NCBI GenBank assembly: GCA_947628755.1
Contig: CANRBC010000005.1
Span: forward strand, 53,009 to 117,008
Source of the DNA: an uncultured Clostridia bacterium
Lineage (GTDB): Bacteria > Bacillota > Clostridia > Lachnospirales > CAG-274
Direction: 5' to 3'
DNA length: 64,000 nucleotides
In this document: positions 25,064 through 34,400 of the stretch, in pieces
Numbering within the stretch: position 1 is the stretch's first letter
Layout: every line of letters begins with the position of its first letter
Position numbers and translations under genes: made by a program
The notes under the pieces: generated by a model
The model's database searches: none
What the model saw: the letters and a program-made list of their open reading frames with translations, nothing else
What the model was told of the DNA's origin: nothing

Positions 25064-25116
25064 CAACTCCTCCTTGAATCTTATATTTATTGATGTGACT
25101 AGTATTTGTTTTAAAC
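25064..25116 (-). repeat. spoVT leader repeat, copy B
   Basis: The second, same-strand copy of the spoVT leader, starting in the last two codons of the flavodoxin gene (GTTTAA). No gene follows it at the expected distance; it is a dead copy. Confidence 0.85.
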
Positions 25117-25626
25117 TAAATTTTCAGCCCACACAGATACTTTATTTTCGGAATTTGAAGCATCTGCGCCATGAACGGCAAGTCCTTTCCCCAACACAGC
25201 GCCCTTGCATATTTTTCTCAAATCCTGCTCACAAGAGCCAAGACCGCTGCCCTCGTGGGTCATGACCGCAAACACATTTTTGCCTGTAAAGTCCAGTCTT
25301 TCAAGCTGTGTGAAAATCGCCATAGGGAATGTTCCCCACCAGCAAGGACCGCATATAAATATATTGTCATAGTCTGCTATGCTGTCAATATATTTTTTAA
25401 GCTGAGGTCTTGCCTGTTCGTTAAGCTCCTTTTTTGCTTCGTCAATGCAGGCATAATAATCCTCGGCATATTTCTTTACCGTTTCTATCTGAAACAGATC
25501 TCCGCCTACTGCCTTTTGTATAAATTCCGCCACTATCTCCGTGTTTCCCTTTGAAATGTTCCTGATAGCGCCGTTCCAATAGTTCTCGCCCTTGCGTGAA
25601 TAGTAAATAATGATATTTTTTGCCAT
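25111..25626 (-). CDS. Flavodoxin-family protein
   Basis: A 171-aa cytoplasmic flavodoxin-like protein that should bind FMN and carry electrons. It begins NIIIYYSRKGENYWNGAIRN (phosphate loop region), followed by CGPCWWGTFPMAIFTQLERL and KNVFAVMTHEGSGLGS, as in the flavodoxin_4 group. I start at MAKN, with AGGAGATAAAATT before it. Its stop codon lies in the duplicated spoVT leader, so the last two codons may have been changed by that event. It lies 24 nt downstream of the NTF2-like stalk gene in an apparent three-gene operon controlled by the divergent LysR gene. Confidence 0.88.
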   Translation of the reverse strand: MAKNIIIYYSRKGENYWNGAIRNISKGNTEIVAEFIQKAVGGDLFQIETVKKYAEDYYACIDEAKKELNEQARPQLKKYIDSIADYDNIFICGPCWWGTFPMAIFTQLERLDFTGKNVFAVMTHEGSGLGSCEQDLRKICKGAVLGKGLAVHGADASNSENKVSVWAENLV

Positions 25627-25650
25627 AATTTTATCTCCTGTCAACTTCAT

Positions 25651-26340
25651 CTAATTTGACCATGTAACGAAATGAGCATTTCTCACGGCTATTTTCCACT
25701 GACCGTTTACCTTTACATATTCGTCCTCATAGTGTACATCGGAAGTAGATACCGCTTCGCCGTTGTCAAGTGTAACATGGGAATAGCCTATTGCCGTTGC
25801 GTGAGTATCATCTACAAGTGTAATTACCTGCTGACCGTTGAAGTGTGAGGACTCCACATAATTTTTCATTGTTCTGTCGCTTGTGGCAAATATCTCGTCA
25901 TAGCCCTTGTATTCTCCCGCAACATTGTCGCCCATATATATGCGCCATACTCCGTCGTCAGCAAAAAGCCGTGTCTGTTCGTCTATTTTGTGCTGATCCG
26001 CAAGTACCGAAAACTTGTCAAATACCTCTCTTATAGCTATTTTTTCGGCTGCTTCGTCCGTAACTGCATTGTTTGTTGTCTGCTGTGTCTGTGAAAGACT
26101 TACTGTCTTTGTCCGGTCGTCCCAGTCAACATCATAGCCGAGATTTTCGGAAACAAAGCGGAGAGGAACAAGTGTACTGCCGTTTACTATAACGGGAGCG
26201 GCATTAAGGCTTACGTCTGTACCGTCCACATTGGCAATGCTGTTGTCTATCTGCATTGTCACATTTTCGGCTGCATAAGTCTGAGCGGAAAAGCAGCCAA
26301 GCATAAGTATTGAAGTAAGTAAAATCATTCTCTTTTTCAT
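25651..26340 (-). CDS. Exported stalk protein fused to an NTF2/SnoaL-like domain
   Basis: A 229-aa protein: signal peptide MKKRMILLTSILMLGCFSAQTYAA, one stalk motif pair (STLVPLRFVSENLGYDVDWD near 60-80) and a C-terminal NTF2/SnoaL-like domain (AIREVFDKFSVLADQHKIDE, LFADDGVWRIYMG, ATAIGYSHVTLDNGE, YVKVNGQWKIAVRNAHFV). That fold usually forms a small-molecule pocket; the ligand is unknown. Finding it outside the cell fused to a stalk is unusual. I use the second Met (26340), with GAGGTG before it. It is in an operon between the SDR and flavodoxin genes. Confidence 0.82.
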   Translation of the reverse strand: MKKRMILLTSILMLGCFSAQTYAAENVTMQIDNSIANVDGTDVSLNAAPVIVNGSTLVPLRFVSENLGYDVDWDDRTKTVSLSQTQQTTNNAVTDEAAEKIAIREVFDKFSVLADQHKIDEQTRLFADDGVWRIYMGDNVAGEYKGYDEIFATSDRTMKNYVESSHFNGQQVITLVDDTHATAIGYSHVTLDNGEAVSTSDVHYEDEYVKVNGQWKIAVRNAHFVTWSN

Positions 26341-26357
26341 TTCAAAGCACCTCTTTT

Positions 26358-27209
26358 TCAATTTACAGTCAACTTATATTGTCCCGTTCTTATTGCGGCT
26401 ATTACTCCGCCGTCTATAAGCAAATCCGTACCGTTTATAAAGCCTGCGTGTTCTCCCAGAAGGAAGGCGCCTGCTTCGGCTATTTCATCGGAAGAGCCTG
26501 TACGCATAGCAGCGGAAGAATCTATCATTCCCTGATAAGCCTCTCCTGCTGCGTTAAACTCATCATAGGCAAGGGGCGTAACTATTATGCCGGGACTTAT
26601 TGTATTTATTCTTGCTCTGCACTCTCTCCATGTGGTTGCGGCAGCCTTCTGCGCCTGCAGGTGATTTACACGCTTTGCTATTATATAAGCCGAACCCGAG
26701 TTCTGAAAGCCCACCTCTTTGATATATTCAATATCCATGAGCTCTTCAGTTGGAGTATTCAATATTTCTGCTTCAACCTCATAGGGGATATTGAACATAT
26801 AGCCTGTCTGACTTGATACTATAAGACCTGCGCCGCCCTTTGCCATTACCTTGCCGAAGGCGTCAACGGCATAGCCTGTTCCCACCATATCAAGCTTAAG
26901 AATATGCTCCGGGGAGCTTTGATTGGGCGAAGCTCCTGCCGTATCCACAAAGTATTTTACATCTCCCAAGCCGGCAGCCTTATTTGCAAAGGCTTCTACG
27001 GAGTCCTTTTCCATAGCGTTCACAATACAGGTTTCCACAGTATAGCCGCTGTATTTCAGCTCGTTTGCCGTTTTTTCAAGATTTTTCTCGCTTATGTCTC
27101 CGAGCAGTATTATCCTGCCTGCCGCAAATCTTCTTATTATTGCGGTACCCATACTGCCTGCGCCAAGTAATGCAATGACCTCTCTGTTTTCGTTCAAGTC
27201 AAAATTCAT
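26358..27209 (-). CDS. SDR-family oxidoreductase
   Basis: A 283-aa short-chain dehydrogenase/reductase, NAD(P)-dependent. The nucleotide-binding motif is LLGAGSMGTAIIRRF near residue 14, the middle holds FVDTAGASP in place of NNAG, the catalytic region contains VSSQTGYMF and the later SGSAYIIAK (a variant of Y-x3-K), and the C-terminus reads INTISPGIIVTPL and FINGTDLLIDGG. The substrate is unknown. The start has GGGAG. It is the first gene of the operon and is divergent from a LysR regulator that probably controls it. Confidence 0.88.
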   Translation of the reverse strand: MNFDLNENREVIALLGAGSMGTAIIRRFAAGRIILLGDISEKNLEKTANELKYSGYTVETCIVNAMEKDSVEAFANKAAGLGDVKYFVDTAGASPNQSSPEHILKLDMVGTGYAVDAFGKVMAKGGAGLIVSSQTGYMFNIPYEVEAEILNTPTEELMDIEYIKEVGFQNSGSAYIIAKRVNHLQAQKAAATTWRECRARINTISPGIIVTPLAYDEFNAAGEAYQGMIDSSAAMRTGSSDEIAEAGAFLLGEHAGFINGTDLLIDGGVIAAIRTGQYKLTVN

Positions 27210-27266
27210 CGTTATTTCTCCCTTCATATTAATATTTGTATCTGTTATAATTATAAGCCAAAATAT

Positions 27267-27297
27267 ATTGAAATTTCCAATAGAAATATGTTATAAT
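27267..27297 (+). promoter_or_regulatory. lysR promoter with overlapping LysR-type box
   Basis: TTGAAA (27268-27273) and TATAAT (27292-27297) with an 18-bp spacer. ATTGAAATTTCCAAT (27267-27281), an ATTG-N7-CAAT dyad, covers the -35, as expected for LysR autoregulation and control of the divergent SDR operon. Confidence 0.6.
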
Positions 27298-27329
27298 CAA
27301 TTTAAAATATTAATAATGAGGTGCTGTAT

Positions 27330-28208
27330 ATGACAACCAAACAAATCGATTATGTTCTTGAACTTGCAAAGACTCTGAATTTCAGCAGAGCTTCGGAAAA
27401 TCTCTTTATAAGTCAGCCTTCTCTCACATATCAGATACAGCTTCTTGAGGAGGAAGTGGGATTTAAAATATTTGAACGTTCCGGAAGGGGCGCTGTACTT
27501 ACGCCTGCTGGAGAATACTTTTGCTCCAATCTTGTAAATATAAAAGAAGAACTAAAAAATTTAATAGAGCAAAGTCAGAACTACGGCTCTCAATATGCAG
27601 ATACTCTCAATGTCTGTCTGCCTATGCGCTCGTGTATTATTTTTTTGCCGCAGATAATGATGCAATTTGAAAGGGATATGCCCGATATTGCTTTGAATAT
27701 ATCATTTATATACGATGACAGCAGAGTTGACAGCTTTTTAAGACAGGAGCATGATATTCTCTTTGCAAGAGATTCCGAACTTATGCGCTTTTCAAACATA
27801 AAAATCAATCCTCTTTATAAAAGCAGATTTTATATTATAGCAAATAAGAATGACCCTTTGGCAAATCTTGAAGTCATTACCGAAAAGGACCTTGAAGGCA
27901 GAACATTTATGATAGGCGGCGGCTCTCCTCCCGAAATGATAGTTGTTCAGAACAGGATAATAAGCAGCGTATCTGTAAACACAATAAATTCTCTTAACCA
28001 CGATATGTCCCTTACTTATGTGGCGGCAGGAAAAGGAATCGTTCTTGCCCCGGGCTTTGCCGATGACCATAACGGCGAATTTGCTTGGATACCTTTCGAC
28101 TGTCCGGAGCATATAAATTGTGTGCTGGGCTCTCATAAAAGCGATAAAAGGCAATGCACAAAACACTTTACAGAGCTTGCGCAGGCAGCATATAAAAATA
28201 CATTGTAA
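27330..28208 (+). CDS. LysR-family transcriptional regulator
   Basis: A 292-aa regulator with an N-terminal winged helix (QIDYVLELAKTLNFSRASEN, FISQPSLTYQIQLLEEEVGF, FERSGRGAVLTPAGE) and a substrate-binding-like effector domain (NVCLPMRSCIIFLPQIMMQF...). It should bind an unknown small effector and control the divergent SDR / NTF2-stalk / flavodoxin operon. The ATG at 27330 is preferred over the ORF-track GTG, because GAGGTG is placed before it. The ligand cannot be read from the sequence. Confidence 0.92.
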   Translation: MTTKQIDYVLELAKTLNFSRASENLFISQPSLTYQIQLLEEEVGFKIFERSGRGAVLTPAGEYFCSNLVNIKEELKNLIEQSQNYGSQYADTLNVCLPMRSCIIFLPQIMMQFERDMPDIALNISFIYDDSRVDSFLRQEHDILFARDSELMRFSNIKINPLYKSRFYIIANKNDPLANLEVITEKDLEGRTFMIGGGSPPEMIVVQNRIISSVSVNTINSLNHDMSLTYVAAGKGIVLAPGFADDHNGEFAWIPFDCPEHINCVLGSHKSDKRQCTKHFTELAQAAYKNTL

Positions 28209-28253
28209 TAATTATATTTTAAAGCCTTAATATAACAGTCAATATGCTGTATA

Positions 28254-28419
28254 AAAAAACCGACAGGCAGGTATTCGTACAAGAATACATACCTATCGGT
28301 TATATTAAGAAAGACTGTCCCCATTGTGAGGGATTGGGCTCAGCAAGAGAAGAGGCATTTAAGATGCGGCAGTCTGTCTTACAATATTTTGAATAGTCCG
28401 TATACGGACAAAATACAGT
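28254..28419 (-). repeat. 3' UTR repeat of giant gene 1 with terminator
   Basis: About 165 bp of non-coding sequence after the stop of giant gene 1, almost identical to 37917-38084 after giant gene 2. Read on the minus strand it has a GTCCGTATACGGAC palindrome, an AGACTG/CAGTCT stem with an inner GCAT/ATGC hairpin, and finally a terminator whose ACCGA/TCGGT stem is followed by seven T. In copy 2 the palindrome has changed to GTCCATATAGGGAC while the outer pairs are kept. Confidence 0.8.
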
Positions 28420-31400
28420 TTATATATTTCTCCTTACATATCTGAATATAAATGTCACGGCTGAAAAGCTCATGAGAAGCAGAGCAAGGAGCTTCAAGGT
28501 ATCAGTCAGTCCATAGCCGCCTGTTTCGGGAAGAGGCGTGCCTGCTATGTTCTTAATTTCCATAGAAGCATATTCCACTCTGTTTGAGTAGTCAAGCACT
28601 CTGTACTCAGGCTCTTCCTCGTCCGTGTAATATCCGTCGGGCGGCTTAAGCTCCTTAAGCAAATACCTATCATAGCCAAGCACATCCTTGCATAAAATTC
28701 TTCCCGTATTATCTGTAATATCTATTCTTGAAAGATAATAGGTCGTATCTACACCACTATCGCTATGCACTATTGTCCTGACATAATCCGGCTCAAAGCC
28801 ACTCTCCCTGATTACATCATCCGAAAGAAGCTCCTTTACGTCGGGAGAATACAATCCGAATACTGCTCCCTCCAATACCTTTTCGCCTGTTTCATCGGTC
28901 TTTATAAGTCCATAACCCCAATTTTCCCTTGAATTCATATATCTGATATTGATATTTGATGCAGGATTATATGTAAATGAAGTATTGCGCTGAGTTATTG
29001 TTCTGCTGCCTACAACAGTTGAATTGTAGCTATATGTTTTACTGCTTTCCTCTGTAAGCTCTACAATACTGTAGGACTGAGTTATCATATTTCCCTTTGC
29101 ATCAAAATCAAAGCTCCAATTCCAAGGAGTATCGGTTTGTTCAATAACTCCCTCTGTATTAATATGCCATTGATAAAGTGAATTGAGGTCAACAGCTTCC
29201 GATACACCGCTGCCGGCAGGTACATTCAGAGTGACCTTTGTAAATGCCCTGCTATCAGCTGTCAATGCAGCAGCAATCGTATCTTGTGTATAATCGCTGA
29301 AGCTCATAGCTTCACCTAAATATATAATATAGCTGAAGGTCGTATCCTCCGAAGCGGTTATCTCTTTTCTGTCCTTATTTACAAGGGTCTTCGTAAGCTC
29401 CGGCACAGTAGGTATGCTTACGCCTACCTTAAGGGGAGTTGCAAAAAGCTGCTCCATTGTAGTTGCATCAATGGAATCGGGATTGTGTCTTTCATACCTA
29501 TAGCCAAAGGTATTCCATGCGGTTTCACCCGGCTTTGCTTTTTCATCAGCTATAGCCTTATATTTAAATGTAATAACTGCACCCGGCGGTATTTTTTCAG
29601 TAATCACAAGCCTTACTGACCTTATTGTATTCAATCCCTCTTCACTCAGACCTTCCCTGTAGTCCTTCCAATCTGAATTGCCATCAGGCTGCCAGTCCGA
29701 TTCTCCAAAGGTCGTCTTTGTGCTGTATTGTATAACAGGAGTAATTTCCATTTCAGTTCCGTCTTGTAGTTTTACAACACAACTGAAGCCTGGGTCTTTA
29801 TATAGGCTCAAAAGAAATTCGCTGCCTCTTGAAATACTTTCCGAAATTGTATTGGCGTCACCTATTTCGGGAAGATTGCTTATAAGCACAAGCCAGTTCA
29901 TATACAAATCCTCGGAATTGTTTACCGTAAGGGTATATTCCACAGGTTCATTCTTGTCCTTTATAACTATCTTGTTTTTGCTTTCACTGCCTTTTGCATG
30001 GTTGTTTTGCCCTTTGCAGTCATCGATTTCCATTTCCGATGAGGTCGGTGAGGAAATATCGGAGCTTATATAGTCTATTGCTCTTACACCTGCATTAGCA
30101 CCGCTTTCCCGTATATTTTCGCCATTGATTACAGCTCCCTCGTCATAAGACGCATTTGGTTTTAACACAGCTGTATTGTATATGGCAGGGTCGGAATTGT
30201 ATACACCCGTAGCGTTGTTTGACTGAACGGTCATTTCTACATAGCCGTTCGGAGCTATTGCCCAGCCCTCTCCTTTTGGAAAATCAATGGTAAGTGTCAT
30301 ACTATCCACGTTTTTCTTAAGGGCAACGCTGGCAGGCCGTTCAAGAGCGTTCTGATTATAACCGTATTTAATATCAAAATAGCCTTCCTTTGGCGTTCCC
30401 TTTTCAATATCCTCTGCATTAAATACTAAATCATCTTTTCTGTTTGTTGTAAGAGTAACAGATATATTGTCTTTGCCTATATTTTGCCAATCACCAAATT
30501 TAAGCAGATAATTATTATTCATCCATGAAAGTCTGCCATCTTCATAGCTGTCTTTCGTTCTGGCTTGAAAATCTCTGCTGTAGCTGTTATAGGTAACATT
30601 GCCTTTGAAATACTGAGGAAATTCCAAAGTGTCCGTAAAGGTATAACCGTCCATCATGCCTGTTCCGTCATTGTATTCCTTTACAGTCCATGTAACGGTA
30701 TTACCCTTTGTAACACTATGCCCCGTATCTACGGTTGAGCCTGTGGAGGTCACCTTTTTCTCAATGCCCGGCACAATATCGTTTCCACGATATACCGTTA
30801 CATCGGAGGCTATCCACATGGATTCGTTATTTCCTGATGTAAAGCCATGATTTCTTGCCTCGCTGTTGTCCCATAGGTATCTTTCACCGTCGTTATTTGG
30901 CGTCATCTTATTAAACGTACTTATGTTTACTGCAGTATCATTGTCAACGGCTATTTCCATTCCGCTGTTGTAAAGCTCCATAGCCGCGGCATTTACCGCC
31001 GTATCCTCGCTGTCGTATTCCGGTCCTGTAAGACATTCATAGCCAAACTGTACATAATACCCCGGCTCAAGATAAAATTTATCCTTCATGGCATCATATC
31101 CAAAGCCTGTACATGGAGTACCCTTATCGCATTCTATATCGAAGCCCATTATAACATGTCCGTTTCTGCTTTCAACACGTTTTGCCTTTACCATAGGATA
31201 ATCTCCGTTAAGTCCTATCTTTGAACCCGGTGCGGCAACTGCAAGCTCCGGTCTTGAGCTATCATGTACCATTACATTATCTTTAATATTTTCAACGCAG
31301 CCTACACCTGCCCATGAATTATAATAATCTCCAGGATTTATATCCGGATTGTTTCTCAGTGAAAAGAATGTAAAGCCCTTGGGCAGCTGGTCATATATGG

Positions 31401-34400
31401 TAGACAAATACAGCCTTGTGGTACTGCTGCTGTTCTTTATTATTGTATAATAGGCGACCATACCTCTGCTGAGAGTTGTGCCTGCCGCCTCAATATCATT
31501 CTGATAGGTAAAACGGTCCTGTCCTCTGTAATAAGTTTTAACGCTGGGCTTTGGTACTGCTGCGCTGTAATCAATATTGGCATTATACATAGTATATCTG
31601 CCTGTTTCGTATACGCCCTTCTGCAAAAATGCAAGTCCCGGGTCTGAAAGCTCGTGGCTTACTGACTTAGGATACTCCCACGCTTCAAGAGTGTTTGTAA
31701 GATAGTCTGTGCCATGAGCAGCCATATATTCCTGCCATTGTTCAGGCGTATCTCCCGGAAAATCAAGAGTCACATATATATAGAGAGAAGCGCTTGTATC
31801 TGGGAATTCAGCGCTGAAGGTGTTCTTCCATCTCATATACTGCTGTTTTATATCGGGAGTTGTGCCTGTAACATCATCTCTTGAATCAATATAGATTTCC
31901 CTACCGTCACTTACAGTATTTGGAGAAATTTCGGAGCTGCCGTTTTTTATATTTATATTTGCTCCGTTTGTACAGTATTCAATGGAAATATTGTCTGCAT
32001 ACCTCCATTCAAAGAAACCGTCGTTATATGGAAGAATGTCGAAAAAGTCGCTGCCTCTTAATATTTGCGGAGCATTGTCGACCTCATTTTTGAATTCAAG
32101 TCTGTATGTGACCTTTCGTGTATCCCTTGTTATCCTTGAAAAATCATCACTGTCAAGTATATCAAGAGCCGGTCTGCTGCCCTTCTCCGTAACTATTTTC
32201 TTGTCAAATTTAAGTGCAAAGGAATATCCGCCCTTGAAGTCGTAAAGCCTGTGGCTTGGTCTGTCACCCATCCAGCCTCTGTTGAATACCTTGCGCTTCA
32301 TAGAGCTTTCATTGCACTTCAAAAACTCAATATCGGAATATACCTTGTAATTTATTTCACATGTAAAGTTTGCGCCTAAGAAATCCTTTATATACCACTT
32401 GGCAGTTGTAGCGATTTCACCGTTGTCAAGTCTTTCAACGGTAATTCTGTCAGCATAGTAATCGCCAAACATAACGCCTCGGAATTCCCTTTTGCTTCCA
32501 ACCGCTTCATCAGGCATAAGCACATAATAATCCTTGTTGTCAGACTTGTTTGTGTAAACCTTAAGACCGGAAGTCCATTCTGCGCCCCTATTGTCCTCTA
32601 CAGGCGCAAGAAAAGCTGATACGCCTTCCATATAATCCGTTACGGGGATAACATCATCATATCCGCTGTCATTGTTATGGAAAATGACTATATCATAATC
32701 CCATACGGTATCATTGTTAAACTCATAGTCGTTTCCCATCTGATCTGTTTTTCCGTCTATTGTACCTGCCTTCTGGAGGGTTATTTCGGGTCTGAGCTTA
32801 ATACTGCCAAGATTGGAGGATATTCCTGCGTTCTTTATAACACCGCTGTCCTCTTTGCAGGCTGAAACACTATTATTATCGGCGTGCTCTATAAATACAT
32901 CGTTTATGGTATTTCCTGCCGAGCTGGAGGTATCCTCTGTACTGCCGTAATATTCGTCTCTGTCGTCTACAAGAAGCATAAATGTATTCTTAAAGCTGGA
33001 ATAAATATTAAATTCCTTAGAGCTGCCTGCGTCAAGACCCTCCGTATAATACCGCACCGTATATGTACACGGCTCTGTCACTACAAATCCAAGGGCATCA
33101 AGGGCTTCGTCTATTGAAGAATAATCTTTGTCCTTACCTATTGTATAGCTATTATTTACGTCTCCGTAAACAATATTTATATTGTAAATATCAGCATTTT
33201 CAGCATCCTGTGATATTGTTATAACAGCTTTGTCTGTAACACGGTCCGTATCGCTGTAGGAACGACTTATATAATCTCCGCCGTCTCCTGAATACTGTAC
33301 GTCAAGCGTATCTGTAGTTCTGCCGTCTACAAGTACGACGCTTTCATTATGCCTGCTGTCTGATATAAAGGCATTTTTGATTATAAATTCGTAGCGGTTT
33401 TCCTCATCACTTGCCTCTTTAAACATTTTCTCCATATCAGAGGGTCTTATATAATGATATTTATTCAGATTATCCTCAAAATAACTAAGCTCTCCACAAT
33501 TAAATGCTGAGTTGTTTTCGGCAGTTATTCTGAATATATCATCATCGCCGAAGTTCATAAACTTATCTCCGCTTGGGTCCTTTACATCATACTCATTTAC
33601 TCTTATTTTCTTAAGAGTAATATCGCCCTGTACAGAAGATAATGCTATATCGTGCTTAACGGTATATTCCTCCGGTGACCATGACTCTGCATAATAATAG
33701 TTTTCATTACAGTCTACCTTGTTTATGGCATCCTTAAGCACTACATTTGCTGCCGTATCGGGATTATCTTTTTTATAGCTTTCCTCGTCAAAAATGAGGA
33801 CTTTAGGGCCAAATATAACGTCTATGGAAGGATTGCCCATTTCAGAGCCGTTGTACGTATTATTTTTATTGAATATTTCCCATTTCAGAGTAATTGTATT
33901 ATCCTCATTGATTTCAAAATCCACACCGCCTGCTACAGATACATTGCCATTATTGAGCTTTACTCTTACAAGCTCATATTCCTCCTCGTCAATGGTAACA
34001 TATATAACATAAACGCCGCCGCCTTCACTTACAAATTCACATCTGTAATTTCCGTTTTTCTTTGCTTCCTTTATCCCTTCTCTCCAGCTTATATATGTAG
34101 GAAGCGTAAATGTGTCCTCTATATCTATGGAATTTACATAATCGCTGGCCAGACTGCGGTTAGCTCCAATCTGCGCTCCGCCGTGTTCCTCATCCTTTCC
34201 CCAAAATACCCAATAGCCTAAATTAGCCAGAGTTTTTTTGCCATCGGGAGAAAGCATCATTTTCACTTTATCTGCGGAATTATAAATTTTTTCTATAGGA
34301 TAGTGGTACTCTATGGTATTCCATACAGTTTTATGGTATTCTCCGTTTGTAAAAATTCCCTCTTCAGACAAATCATCCGTAGGCAGTATGACCTTGCCGT

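Noticed and set aside
28254-28419. Possible riboswitch in the conserved 3' UTR
   Set aside because: It lies downstream of both genes and no gene follows in the right orientation, and I recognise no riboswitch core.
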